Source of the DNA: Bradyrhizobium prioriisuperbiae
GTDB taxonomy: Bacteria > Pseudomonadota > Alphaproteobacteria > Rhizobiales > Xanthobacteraceae
Assembly (NCBI RefSeq): GCF_032397745.1
Contig: NZ_CP135921.1
Location: 2,232,001-2,296,000 of the forward strand
DNA: 64,000 bases
Reading direction: 5' to 3'
Of this stretch, positions 37,983 through 46,519 are shown piece by piece. Position numbers and translations under genes: made by a program. Below the pieces are notes generated by a model that searched no databases, had not been told where the DNA came from, and saw only the letters and a program-made list of their open reading frames with translations. Position 1 is the first letter of the stretch. Each line of letters begins with the position of its first letter.

Positions 37983-38570
37983 CTACCCGATCACAATCCG
38001 GGTTCGCGGCCCGAGGCGGCTCAACAGCCGCAGCATCGCCGCCTGGGTCATGGCGACGCACCCCGCCGTCGGTCCGAACTGCGGCCGGGCCAGATGCAGG
38101 AACACGGCGCTGCCCCGATGGGCCACCCGGGGACGGGCATTGTGGTCGATCTCGATGATGAAATCGTACAGCCGGTCCTCGCGGGTCAGCCGGTCGCCAT
38201 CGGCGCCAGGCTGGCGTCGTACAGGCCGGTTATAATGTCGGCTGGCCGGATCTTCATCCCAGGCATCCGTGGGTTGTATCGCCCTGATCGGAAGGAAGGT
38301 TTTCGGGCGTGGATGCCGGTCGGAACGAAACCACAGCCGCAGCGGGTGGAACGTGCCGCGGGGTGTTCCGCCGTCGCCCTCGCGCTTGTTGGCCCTGATG
38401 CCGCCGCGTCCCAGCGCCACCGGAATGGTCTGGCCGCCGGCCGTCAGCCAGCCACGAGTCGGGTGGCCTGCGATGGCGCGAATGACGATCAGCGAGAGCG
38501 GGCGATCACGGATCGGTGTCCGATAAGTGATTGGAAAATAAGTGCTTCCCATAAGATACAGCAGCTCCAT
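37983..38570 (-). CDS. L,D-transpeptidase family protein (YkuD)
   Basis: Predicted to crosslink peptidoglycan or attach proteins to it. The 195-residue protein has the active-site block HLARPQFGPTAGCVAM near 162-177 with the catalytic cysteine in the TxGC motif, and the upstream strand YDFIIEIDHN. There is no obvious signal peptide from ATG 38570 (the N-terminus is MELLYLMGSTYFP), so export is uncertain or an earlier start is missed. GRGGIRANKREGDGGTPRG is the substrate loop typical of a shorter YkuD group. It diverges from the response regulator gene. Confidence 0.85.
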   Translation of the reverse strand: MELLYLMGSTYFPITYRTPIRDRPLSLIVIRAIAGHPTRGWLTAGGQTIPVALGRGGIRANKREGDGGTPRGTFHPLRLWFRSDRHPRPKTFLPIRAIQPTDAWDEDPASRHYNRPVRRQPGADGDRLTREDRLYDFIIEIDHNARPRVAHRGSAVFLHLARPQFGPTAGCVAMTQAAMLRLLSRLGPRTRIVIG

Positions 38571-38646
38571 CTTGCACTTTTGGCCGCAAGTGCTCTATTG
38601 CGGCCACCATCACCCACTGAGCCGCCGGCCCAAAGGATTGTACGCA

Positions 38647-39333
38647 ATGGCGAATGCCCGCAAGATCCTGATCGTTGATGACGATACCGATCTCCGCGAT
38701 GCGCTGGTCGAACAACTGTCGCTGCACGAGGAGTTCGAAGCGTCCGCGGTCGATACCGGCGCCAAGGGTGCCCAGGCCGCCAAGGCCAACACCCCCGATC
38801 TGGTTCTGATGGATGTCGGCCTGCCCGATACCGACGGCCGCGAAGTGGTTCGCAGCCTGCGCAAGGGCGGCTTCAAGTCGCCGATCATCATGTTGACCGG
38901 CCACGATACGGATTCGGACACCATTCTCGGCCTGGAATCCGGCGCCAATGACTATGTGGTCAAACCATTCCGGTTCGCGGTGCTGCTGGCGCGGATTCGC
39001 GCCCAGCTGCGCCAGCACGAGGCGAGCGAGGACGCGGTGTTCTCCGTGGGTCCGTACAGCTTCCGCCCCGGCTCCAAGATGCTGACCGGCGCCAACGCCA
39101 AGAAGGTCCGGCTGACCGAAAAGGAAACCGCCATCCTGCGCTTCCTGTATCGGGCCGGCCAGCAGCCGGTCTCGCGCGAGACCTTGTTGCAAGAGGTCTG
39201 GGGCTACAACTCGGGCGTGACCACCCACACCCTGGAAACCCACATCTACCGGTTGCGCCAGAAGATCGAGAAGGACGCGGCCAACCCCGAGATCCTGGTC
39301 ACGGAATCGGGCGGCTACAAGCTGGTGCCGTGA
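38647..39333 (+). CDS. OmpR-family response regulator, CenR/OtpR-like
   Basis: A 228-residue two-component response regulator. The receiver domain has acidic residues D11-D13, the phospho-acceptor D56 in LVLMDVGLPD and the conserved lysine in VVKPF near 108. The C-terminal winged helix has TEKETAILRFLYRAG and THTLETHIYRLRQKIE. The opening DLRDALVEQLSLHEEFE resembles the alphaproteobacterial cell-envelope regulators CenR/OtpR; this is a judgement from motif, not a search. No kinase gene is adjacent. A 148-residue cyclic-nucleotide-domain protein follows. Confidence 0.85.
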   Translation: MANARKILIVDDDTDLRDALVEQLSLHEEFEASAVDTGAKGAQAAKANTPDLVLMDVGLPDTDGREVVRSLRKGGFKSPIIMLTGHDTDSDTILGLESGANDYVVKPFRFAVLLARIRAQLRQHEASEDAVFSVGPYSFRPGSKMLTGANAKKVRLTEKETAILRFLYRAGQQPVSRETLLQEVWGYNSGVTTHTLETHIYRLRQKIEKDAANPEILVTESGGYKLVP

Positions 39334-39402
39334 TACGATTCGGGCAATGATTCGTGTTTGCGGCCGGTTTGGCCGCGCACGGACCTTGTTTGCCGGTATC
39401 GT

Positions 39403-39849
39403 ATGACGATTGAAGACGATGTTGCCCTGCTTGAACGCGTGCCTACGCTCCGGCTGTTGGGACGCGAAGCGCTGCGCAATCTCGCCTTTGGCTCCGAGCA
39501 GCGCGATGTCCCCCGTGGCGAGGCCCTGTTCCGGGCCGGCGATACCGCCGACTCCGGCTTCATCGTGCAGAGCGGTTCGTTTCGTGTCAGCGCCGACGAC
39601 GGCAGCAAGCATGAGGTGATCGCCGGACCCGGCTCGCTGATCGGCGAGCTCGCGCTTTTGGTTCCCATGCAGCGCCCCTCGACCGCGGTCGCGCTGGAGT
39701 TCTCCTCCACCATCCGCATCTCGCGCAGCCTGTTCGGCCGTGTGCTGGAAGGCCACCCCGACGCCGCCCGCCGCCTGCGCGACGAACTCGCCGGGCGCAC
39801 CAGCCAGGCGGCCAGCGACATTGTGCTGGTCGGGGCCAAGCTGAGTTGA
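39403..39849 (+). CDS. Stand-alone cyclic nucleotide-binding domain protein
   Basis: A 148-residue protein that is almost all cNMP-binding domain. It shows LFRAGDTADSGFIVQSGSFRV near 42-62 and PGSLIGELALLVPMQRPSTAVAL near 75-97, with the RPSTA (R/S) that contacts the cyclic phosphate. There is no DNA-binding domain, unlike Crp/Fnr regulators. It starts 69 bases after the CenR-like gene and may act with it; brucellae encode a similar cAMP-binding neighbour of OtpR, which supports the identification. ATG 39403 gives the MTIEDDVALLERVPTL start. Confidence 0.85.
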   Translation: MTIEDDVALLERVPTLRLLGREALRNLAFGSEQRDVPRGEALFRAGDTADSGFIVQSGSFRVSADDGSKHEVIAGPGSLIGELALLVPMQRPSTAVALEFSSTIRISRSLFGRVLEGHPDAARRLRDELAGRTSQAASDIVLVGAKLS

Positions 39850-39862
39850 TTGATCGAAGTTT

Positions 39863-39944
39863 GTAGCCCGCATGAGCAATGCGATATGCGGGACTCGGAT
39901 TGCGATCGTCCCCGGATATCGCGCTTTGCGCTCATCCGGGCTAC
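39863..39944. repeat. Intergenic palindrome with GTAGCCCG / CGGGCTAC ends
   Basis: An 82-base inverted element: GTAGCCCGCATGAGC at the left, and GCTCATCCGGGCTAC at the right, with inner GCGATATGCG and ATATCGCGC arms. It lies between the convergent 3' ends of the cNMP gene and the exonuclease gene. Confidence 0.75.
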
Positions 39945-39949
39945 ACGCC

Positions 39950-40765
39950 TCAAAGCTCCATCACCGCCGTCACCGGCACATGATCCGACGGACCTTCCCA
40001 GCCGCGGGCGGCGCGGGTGATGCTGAAATCCGTGACACGGTCGCCCAGCGCCTGCGACACCCAGATGTGGTCGAGCCGGCGGCCGCGATCCGAGGCCACC
40101 CAGTCGGCGGCGCGGTAACTCCACCAGGTGTAGATCTTCTCGGACATCGGAATGCGTTGCCGCGCGATGTCGATCCATGCGCCGGCGCTCTGCACCGCAA
40201 GGAGTTTCTCGCATTCGATCGGGGTGTGCGACACCACATTGAGCAGTTGCTTGTGCGACCAGACGTCGTGCTCGTATGGCGCGACATTGAGATCGCCGAC
40301 CAGGATATGCCGGTCGCCTTCAGCGGGATGCAGCGGCGCGCAGTCCCTCATCTCGTCCAGGAACGATAGCTTGTGCTCGAACTTCGGGTTGAGCTTCGGA
40401 TCCGGGATGTCGCCACCGGCCGGGACATAGAAATTATGCAGCACCAGCGGCGCACTCATGCCGGCGCTTGATCCGAACGACACCGAGATGTGCCGTGAAT
40501 CCACTTTGCCGCAAAAGGTGCGGATGTCGTGCGACTCGAAGGGAATGCGCGACACGATGGCGACGCCGTGGTGACCCTTCTGGCCGTTGAGGACGACGTG
40601 CTCGTAACCCAGCCGCTTGAAGCGCTTCAGCGGAAACGCATCGTCGGGGCACTTGGTTTCCTGCAGGCACAACACATCGGGCCGCACCGCCTTGATGAAT
40701 TTGGCGACGAGGTCGATGCGGAAGCGCACCGAATTGATGTTCCAGGTGGAGAGCGTCAGGCGCAT
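39950..40765 (-). CDS. xth: Exodeoxyribonuclease III
   Basis: AP endonuclease and 3'-5' exonuclease of base excision repair. The 271-residue protein has the endonuclease/exonuclease/phosphatase fold: TWNINSVRFR at 6-15, CLQETKCPD with the metal-ligand glutamate near 31-38, GDLNVAPYEHDVW near 152-164, and SDHVPVTAVM at the end with the catalytic Asp-His. The open frame extends upstream, but ATG 40765 gives the family N-terminus. It is downstream of lolA on the same strand. Confidence 0.94.
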   Translation of the reverse strand: MRLTLSTWNINSVRFRIDLVAKFIKAVRPDVLCLQETKCPDDAFPLKRFKRLGYEHVVLNGQKGHHGVAIVSRIPFESHDIRTFCGKVDSRHISVSFGSSAGMSAPLVLHNFYVPAGGDIPDPKLNPKFEHKLSFLDEMRDCAPLHPAEGDRHILVGDLNVAPYEHDVWSHKQLLNVVSHTPIECEKLLAVQSAGAWIDIARQRIPMSEKIYTWWSYRAADWVASDRGRRLDHIWVSQALGDRVTDFSITRAARGWEGPSDHVPVTAVMEL

Positions 40766-40841
40766 GAAGCCCGCGGGCGGGAGAATAAGGAGGACGTGAA
40801 AATGCGATGCAGGCTGCGAGTCGGAGACAAAGTCGCGATGA

Positions 40842-41699
40842 TTATTGCACGTTGCGATACTGGTCGATGGCGTAATCGATCTTGAACTGGCTCGGATCGA
40901 TTTTCCGCACCGTGTCGAGATTGTAGATCGCGACCGTGGTGTCGTAACCCTGCGGATCGGTGATGGTCCACTGCTTGAGCTGGTTGTCCTTGGCACCGAG
41001 CATCAGCATCAAGCGGCTGGTGCCGACCAGCGGCTGCTTCTCCTCGATGGTGACGCTGACGAACATGTCATCAGCGGTGACGCCGACCACATTGGTGTCC
41101 TTCATCAGGTCGATCTTGTCGGACAGCAGGAAACGCAGCGGCGTCTGCGACAGCGGATAGAGATCCTGGGTCGCAAGCTTGGTATCGCGCACGATGACCG
41201 ACGATCCGTCGGCGACGATCGCGATCTTGCTCGGCGGATCGTATTCAAAACGCACCTTGCCCGGCTTCTGGATGAAGAAGCTGCCGGTGCTGCGCGAGCC
41301 GTCCGGACCGACCTGGACAAAGCTGCCGCTGAGATTCAGCAGCGACGACAGATACGAGCTGATCTTGGCGGCCTGTGCCCGTTGCTTGTCGTCGAAGGTG
41401 GTGAAGATGCTCGCCGGCGCGCGGTTGCGCGGATCCGGGATCACCGGATTGGGCGGCGTGGTCGCAGCGGTGGTAACCGGCGCCGGCGTTGTCGAGGCCG
41501 TCGGCTTGGCGGCATTCGGCGCGGCGACCACCGGTGCGCCATCACGGGCCTTCGGCGCCGGGCGCGGCAGCGGAATGGCTTGCGCCATCGCTGAGGGCAC
41601 CACCATCGCCGCCAGCAGGGCAATCGAGAGCACGGCGGCGCCGCAGCTCAGGCGTGAGCCGTGCCGTTTCAAATCTTCAGCCTGCTGTTTCGCCATCAT
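40842..41699 (-). CDS. lolA: LolA-like outer-membrane lipoprotein carrier
   Basis: Periplasmic chaperone that carries lipoproteins from LolCDE to the outer membrane. The 285-residue product has a signal peptide (LLAAMVVPSAMAQA), an Ala/Pro/Thr-rich linker of about 60 residues, then the LolA barrel with SGSFVQVGPDGSRSTGSFFIQKPGKVRF in two blocks, YDPPSKIAIVADG and the RFLLSDKIDL strand. It is longer than E. coli LolA because of the linker. Two ATGs, 41699 and 41696, are adjacent. A double-hairpin repeat separates it from ftsK. Confidence 0.88.
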   Translation of the reverse strand: MMAKQQAEDLKRHGSRLSCGAAVLSIALLAAMVVPSAMAQAIPLPRPAPKARDGAPVVAAPNAAKPTASTTPAPVTTAATTPPNPVIPDPRNRAPASIFTTFDDKQRAQAAKISSYLSSLLNLSGSFVQVGPDGSRSTGSFFIQKPGKVRFEYDPPSKIAIVADGSSVIVRDTKLATQDLYPLSQTPLRFLLSDKIDLMKDTNVVGVTADDMFVSVTIEEKQPLVGTSRLMLMLGAKDNQLKQWTITDPQGYDTTVAIYNLDTVRKIDPSQFKIDYAIDQYRNVQ

Positions 41700-41746
41700 G
41701 CTCAATCGCTTGAATCCAAATAACCTAGCCGTTTTGCTCGCCCGCG

Positions 41747-41911
41747 CTAGTGTGCTGAACGCGAAGTTCCTGCGCCTGCTCGGCTGGCTCCTTCAGGAAC
41801 TTCGCGTTCATAAAGCACACTAGAATCATAAAGTTGCTAGTGTCCTTATCGCTTCGCGAGTTCGTCCAGAGGTTGCCTAGAGTACAACGAACTCGCGAAG
41901 CGGGACACTAG
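41747..41911. repeat. Double-hairpin CTAG element, copy 3 with different stems
   Basis: Hairpins at 41747-41823 and 41837-41911 have the same CTAGTGT / ACACTAG ends and a 13-base spacer as copies 1 and 2. The stems differ: hairpin 1 is GAACGCGAAGTTCCTG with its complement, and hairpin 2 is CGCTTCGCGAGTTCGT with its complement. It lies between ftsK and lolA. Confidence 0.87.
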
Positions 41912-41983
41912 TCCCTAAGCTGTGGCGATTTCGCGGCCTCGGGTTCCCTGCAAGTCATACGGATGCAATGCTGTTTTCGCGGA

Positions 41984-44470
41984 TCAGAAGCGTTCCTCTT
42001 CCTCACCGACCAGGATTTCACGTTTGCCCGCATGGTTGGCCGGGCCGACGATGCCTTCCTGTTCCATCCGCTCCATCAGCGACGCCGCGCGGTTATAGCC
42101 GATCTGCAGCCGGCGCTGGATGTAGCTGGTGGAGGCCTTGCGGTCGCGTTTGACGATCTGCACCGCTTGCGTGAACAAGTCGTTGCTCTCGCCGCCGCCC
42201 ATGCCGGTGGCGTCGAACACCGCGCCGTCCTCTTCGCTCTCTTCTTCGACGGTGACCGCTTCGAGATATTCCGGCGAGCCCTGGGTCTTGAGGTGGCGCA
42301 CCACCTTCTCGACTTCGTCGTCGGAGACAAAAGGTCCGTGCACGCGGCTGATGCGTCCGCCGCCGGCCATGTACAGCATGTCGCCCTGCCCCAGCAGCTG
42401 CTCGGCGCCCATCTCGCCGAGAATGGTGCGGCTGTCGATCTTTGACGTCACCTGGAAGGAGATGCGGGTCGGGAAGTTGGCCTTGATGGTGCCGGTGATG
42501 ACGTCGACCGAGGGACGTTGTGTCGCAAGCACGACATGCAGGCCGGCGGCGCGCGCCATCTGCGCCAGGCGCTGCACCGTGCCTTCGATCTCCTTGCCGG
42601 CCACCATCATCAGGTCGGCCATCTCGTCCACGATGATGACGATGTAGGGCAGCGGATCGAGCGCGAGCTTTTCTTCCTCGTAGATCGCCTTGCCGGTCTC
42701 CTTGTCGAAGCCGGTGTGCACCGTGCGGGTCAGTTCCTCGCCATTGGCGCGGGCTTCCCCCAGTCGCACATTGTAGCCATCGATATTGCGCACGCCGAGC
42801 TTCGCCATGTTCTTGTAGCGCTGCTCCATCTCGCGCACCGCCCACTTCAGCGCGACCACGGCCTTCTTCGGGTCGGTGACGACGGGGGTGAGGAGATGCG
42901 GGATGCCGTCATAAACCGACAATTCCAGCATCTTCGGATCGACCATGATCAGCCGGCACTGGTCCGGCCGCAGCCGGTACACCAGGCTCAGGATCATGGT
43001 GTTGATGGCGACCGATTTGCCGGAGCCAGTGGTGCCGGCGATCAGGAGATGCGGCATGCGGGCGAGATCGACAATGATCGGTTCGCCGCCGATGTTTTTG
43101 CCCAGGCACAGCGGCAGCTTGTGCGAGGTCTCATCCTTGGTCGACAGCATTTCGCGGAAATAGACCTTCTCGCGATGCTCGTTCGGCAGTTCGATGCCGA
43201 TGGCGTTGCGGCCGGGGACCACGGCGACGCGGGCGGACAGCGCACTCATCGAGCGCGCGATGTCATCGGCGAGGCCGATCACCCGTGACGATTTGATGCC
43301 GGGCGCCGGTTCGAGTTCGTACAGCGTGACCACCGGGCCGGGCCGTGCATTGGTGATCTCGCCGCGCACGCCGAAATCCTGCAGCACGCCTTCGAGCAGT
43401 TTCGAGTTTTCCTCGAGTTCGCCCTTGCTGAGGGCCTTGCGGTCGGACGCCTTTGCGGCGGTGAGCACCGTGAGCGGCGGCAGCACGAACGCCGCGCCTT
43501 TTTTCGCCACCGGTGCCGCGGTCTTCGGTGCGCGCTTTTTCGGCGCGCGGGCTACCGGCTCTTCGTCGTCTTCGTCCTCGCTGTCGGCCGCTCCGTGACC
43601 CGCGGGCGCCTCGTCGTCATCATCGTCGTGCGCATGCGGCGCGATCGGCGGGCTGGTGCGCTCGCGTCCCCGCTCGAGGCTGGGTTCACGGCGATCGAAC
43701 GATGCGGTGCGCGGCGCCTCGCGGCTGGCGATCAGGAAACGATAGGCCATCTTCAGGCCAACCCACATCCGCGCCTTCAGGCTGAGCAGCCCGTGCACCA
43801 GCCATCCCAGCGAGATCGAGCGGCTGTCATTGTCGTCATAGGCGTCGTCGTCATCGTCGTCGAGCACCGACGGCTTCGGTTCGACCACGGCTTCGCGCGA
43901 TCCGACGCCGCTGGCGAACAGGAAGGTGGCGATGACGGCGGCCAACAGCAGCGTGCCGAGGATCAGCCGGTAGACCAGCCCCGGAGGGCCGAACATCACT
44001 GCGGGCGCGCGCACCAGCGCGTCGCCGACCACGCCGCCGAGGCCGGTCGGCAGTGGCCATGCGGCCGAGCGCGGAAAGCAGCTGAAGAAACCCGCCGCGA
44101 CCACGGCGCAAAGGATCCAGCTGCCGATCCGCAGCGCCTCGCGGTCGAAATGGCGATGGGTCATCATCCGCCAGCCCCACACGGCGATCGGCAGGATCAC
44201 CATGACGGCGCCGAGCCCCATGATCTGCATCAGCAGATCCGCGCCGATGGCGCCGGGAAATCCCATGATGTTGCGGATCTTGCCCGCGGTGGCATGGCTG
44301 AGCGAGGGATCCTGCACCGACCACGTCATCAAGGCCGCGGCAACGATCCCTGCAAGTCCGACCAACGCGAGGCCGGTGAGTTCGCGCAGGCGGCGCGCCA
44401 GCATCTCGCGGATCGGATCCGGCAACTGGCCGACGATGGGAATCACACGCTCGATTGCGGGCATGCTCAT
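41984..44470 (-). CDS. ftsK: DNA translocase FtsK
   Basis: Septum-localised motor that segregates the chromosome terminus and activates XerCD. The 828-residue protein has four N-terminal membrane helices (to about 190), an acidic linker with runs of Asp and Glu ([28 protein letters not shown]), a RecA-like motor with Walker A GTTGSGKS and Walker [13 protein letters not shown], and a gamma winged helix ([20 protein letters not shown]) that reads KOPS. The start ATG overlaps the aminotransferase stop (ATGA), so the pair forms one operon. Confidence 0.97.
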   Translation of the reverse strand: MSMPAIERVIPIVGQLPDPIREMLARRLRELTGLALVGLAGIVAAALMTWSVQDPSLSHATAGKIRNIMGFPGAIGADLLMQIMGLGAVMVILPIAVWGWRMMTHRHFDREALRIGSWILCAVVAAGFFSCFPRSAAWPLPTGLGGVVGDALVRAPAVMFGPPGLVYRLILGTLLLAAVIATFLFASGVGSREAVVEPKPSVLDDDDDDAYDDNDSRSISLGWLVHGLLSLKARMWVGLKMAYRFLIASREAPRTASFDRREPSLERGRERTSPPIAPHAHDDDDDEAPAGHGAADSEDEDDEEPVARAPKKRAPKTAAPVAKKGAAFVLPPLTVLTAAKASDRKALSKGELEENSKLLEGVLQDFGVRGEITNARPGPVVTLYELEPAPGIKSSRVIGLADDIARSMSALSARVAVVPGRNAIGIELPNEHREKVYFREMLSTKDETSHKLPLCLGKNIGGEPIIVDLARMPHLLIAGTTGSGKSVAINTMILSLVYRLRPDQCRLIMVDPKMLELSVYDGIPHLLTPVVTDPKKAVVALKWAVREMEQRYKNMAKLGVRNIDGYNVRLGEARANGEELTRTVHTGFDKETGKAIYEEEKLALDPLPYIVIIVDEMADLMMVAGKEIEGTVQRLAQMARAAGLHVVLATQRPSVDVITGTIKANFPTRISFQVTSKIDSRTILGEMGAEQLLGQGDMLYMAGGGRISRVHGPFVSDDEVEKVVRHLKTQGSPEYLEAVTVEEESEEDGAVFDATGMGGGESNDLFTQAVQIVKRDRKASTSYIQRRLQIGYNRAASLMERMEQEGIVGPANHAGKREILVGEEEERF

Positions 44471-45705
44471 CGGTCCTCCCGAACGTGCTTGCCGTCCAGC
44501 ACCGCAACAATCCGGTGCAGGCCTTCCGCCGCGGTTTCGCTGTCCTGCACCAGCGCGACGCGGATGTAGCCGGCGCCGGGATTGCTGCCGTCGGCCTGCC
44601 GCCGCGCCAGATAGCTGCCGGGAATCACCCGCACCCCGGCCTCCTTGAACAGCCTCACCGTGATCGCCGTGTCGTCGCCGAGTGCGGAGACATCGAGCCA
44701 GAGGCAGAAACCGCCGGCCGGCCGCTTGTAGCCGTAGCGCGATCCGAGAATCTGGTCGGCGAGGTCGAACTTGGTCCGGTACAGCGCGCGATTGACCTCG
44801 ACATGGTCTTCGTCGCCGTAGGCGGCGGCGGCAACATGCTGCAGCGGCACAGGCACGGTGGGAGCCGCGACATTGCGCAGCTCATGCATCTGCGCCAGGA
44901 ATTTTTTGTCGCCGGCGGCAAAGCCGACCCGCATGCCCGGCAGGTTCGAGCGTTTCGACAGCGACTGGAAGGTCGCGACATTGGCGAAGTCGGGCCCGGC
45001 GTGCTCCAGGATGCTGCCCGGCGCCGCCTTGGTGTAAATCTCCGAATAACACTCGTCGCTCAGCACCACGAAGCCATGGTGGTCGGCGAGCTGCTTCAGC
45101 CGCTTGAAATAGGAGGCCGTTGCCACCGCGCCCTGCGGGTTGGCGGGCGAGGCGATGAAGAAAGCCACGGTGCGCGCCAGCGTCGCGTCGTCCAGCGCCT
45201 CGAGATCCGGCAGGAAGCCATTGTCCGGGGTGGTCGGCAGCAGGATGCGCTCGCAGCCGGCGGCGTCGGCGCCCGCCGCATAGGCCGGATAGAACGGATT
45301 CGGCAGCAGGACCGCGGGCGTTCCCTTGCGCGGGCTGACAAAGCGGGCCGCGGCGATGGCGCCAAAAAACAGCCCCTCACGGCTGCCGCTCAGCACCAGC
45401 ACCTCGGTTTCCGGGTCCACGGCCCGCGGCAGGTCGAACCGCCGGCCGAGCCAGGAGGCCACGGCCTCGCGGAACGGGGCAATGCCCTTGGCGATCGGGT
45501 AACGGCCGAATTCGGTGGCGTGCTGCGCCAGCACCGGACCGACAAAGCCGGGGACGGCATGCTGGGGTTCGCCGATCGACATATTGATCAGGGGTTTGCC
45601 CGGTTCATGCCCCTTCAGCAGGTCGGTCAGCCGGGCAAAGGGCGAGCGTTCGCTGTCCTTCTCCCCGGCGCCATCGGCCGGTTGGGATAAAGCGGGTGTA
45701 ACCAT
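44467..45705 (-). CDS. Class I/II aminotransferase (possible succinyldiaminopimelate transaminase)
   Basis: A 412-residue PLP enzyme of the class I/II aminotransferase family. [10 protein letters not shown] binds the PLP phosphate, [10 protein letters not shown] and the SDECYSE segment contact the cofactor, [15 protein letters not shown] carries the PLP lysine, and R in GYIRVALV binds the substrate carboxylate. The motif set resembles DapC, which makes LL-diaminopimelate precursors for lysine and peptidoglycan; this fits with its operon partner ftsK, but substrate is inferred. ATG 45705 is preferred over 45744. A CtrA site lies about 80 bases upstream. Confidence 0.87.
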   Translation of the reverse strand: MVTPALSQPADGAGEKDSERSPFARLTDLLKGHEPGKPLINMSIGEPQHAVPGFVGPVLAQHATEFGRYPIAKGIAPFREAVASWLGRRFDLPRAVDPETEVLVLSGSREGLFFGAIAAARFVSPRKGTPAVLLPNPFYPAYAAGADAAGCERILLPTTPDNGFLPDLEALDDATLARTVAFFIASPANPQGAVATASYFKRLKQLADHHGFVVLSDECYSEIYTKAAPGSILEHAGPDFANVATFQSLSKRSNLPGMRVGFAAGDKKFLAQMHELRNVAAPTVPVPLQHVAAAAYGDEDHVEVNRALYRTKFDLADQILGSRYGYKRPAGGFCLWLDVSALGDDTAITVRLFKEAGVRVIPGSYLARRQADGSNPGAGYIRVALVQDSETAAEGLHRIVAVLDGKHVREDR

Positions 45706-45786
45706 TCTGAAACGCCAGCACTTTTGGTCTGTCGATCGCACCATGGATCGAGCGGGATCGGATCAGATCACCATAGATGCGGCGAG

Positions 45787-45801
45787 GTTAAGACGCGATT
45801 A
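45787..45801. promoter_or_regulatory. Perfect CtrA binding site upstream of the aminotransferase-ftsK operon
   Basis: TTAA-GACGCGA-TTAA, matching TTAA-N7-TTAA exactly, and its right half reads TTAACCAT, the strong CtrA half-site. It is 82 bases upstream of the aminotransferase start, where a promoter would be expected. Confidence 0.7.
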
Positions 45802-45884
45802 ACCATCGGTCGAGGGGTGGGGTTTCGACTTTATAATAGGCTGCGCTGTCAGCCCGCAGCCGCCGGCGGATCTGTCAGGCGTCC

Positions 45885-46289
45885 CTACCGCGCCGGCAGC
45901 TTCTCGAAGGCCGGCATCCCGTCGGGCACGTGGTGGAACGCCTGCTTGTCGCAGGTGTAGATCGCCATCTGCGGGGGAAAGAGCTTTGGATCGTCCAGGG
46001 TTCCGATCTTGATGATCGCGGCGGGCAGGCCGGGCGCCTTGGTCACCAGATGCGTGCCGCACTCGGGGCAAAACTCGCGCGTCACGGCGTGTTCGAGGTC
46101 CTTGCGGCTGAATTGCTTGGGCTCGCTGGCGGTATATGTGAAGCCGGTGACCGGCATTGCGACGAACGTGTTGGCCCCGCCGCCCGAGATGTACTGGCAT
46201 TCCCGGCAATGGCACTGCCCCGCCATCATCGGTTCGCCCTCGGCCTGATAGCGCACCTTGCCGCAATAGCACCCGCCTTCGACCTTCAT
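45885..46289 (-). CDS. GFA-domain (Mss4-like) protein
   Basis: A 134-residue zinc protein of the GFA family, named after the glutathione-dependent formaldehyde-activating enzyme. The cysteine ligands are visible as CYCGKVRY near 7-14, CHCRECQ near 26-32, and CPECGTHLV near 72-80. An excellent GGGAGGAGGT ribosome binding site precedes ATG 46289. Many members are not involved in formaldehyde metabolism, so the function is open. It stands alone between the aminotransferase and the amtB terminator. Confidence 0.87.
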   Translation of the reverse strand: MKVEGGCYCGKVRYQAEGEPMMAGQCHCRECQYISGGGANTFVAMPVTGFTYTASEPKQFSRKDLEHAVTREFCPECGTHLVTKAPGLPAAIIKIGTLDDPKLFPPQMAIYTCDKQAFHHVPDGMPAFEKLPAR

Positions 46290-46385
46290 GACCTCCTCCC
46301 GGTTTGTTGGCTCGGCCTCACGTTTCACGAAAGCGTCTGGGCCGGCGCTTCCGGCCATACTGTCTCAAGTGGTGGAAAAAGCGAA

Positions 46386-46409
46386 GGGCCCCAGCTTGCG
46401 CTGGAGCCC
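46386..46409 (-). terminator. Hairpin terminator between amtB and the GFA gene
   Basis: Read on the minus strand, GGGCTCCAGC pairs with GCTGGGGCCC around GCAA, followed by TTCGCTTTTTCC. It is 110 bases downstream of amtB and 97 bases before the GFA gene. Confidence 0.65.
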
Positions 46410-46468
46410 CTCTGACGGCCGGTGCATTGCCGGGTTTGTGCCCCGACCGTTGTCTCTTCAATCTACGC

Positions 46469-46509
46469 GTATCCTGATCGCAAAACCGGAAACCACTTTT
46501 GCGGGATAC
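46469..46509. repeat. Short intergenic palindrome, ACCGG core
   Basis: GTATCC and GGATAC arms enclose GCAAAACCGGAAACCACTTTTGC, given here in parts: AAAACCGG, AAACC, ACTTTT. It matches the core at 4791 and 11335. It ends 10 bases from the amtB stop. Confidence 0.65.
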
Positions 46510-46519
46510 CCGGTGACGC

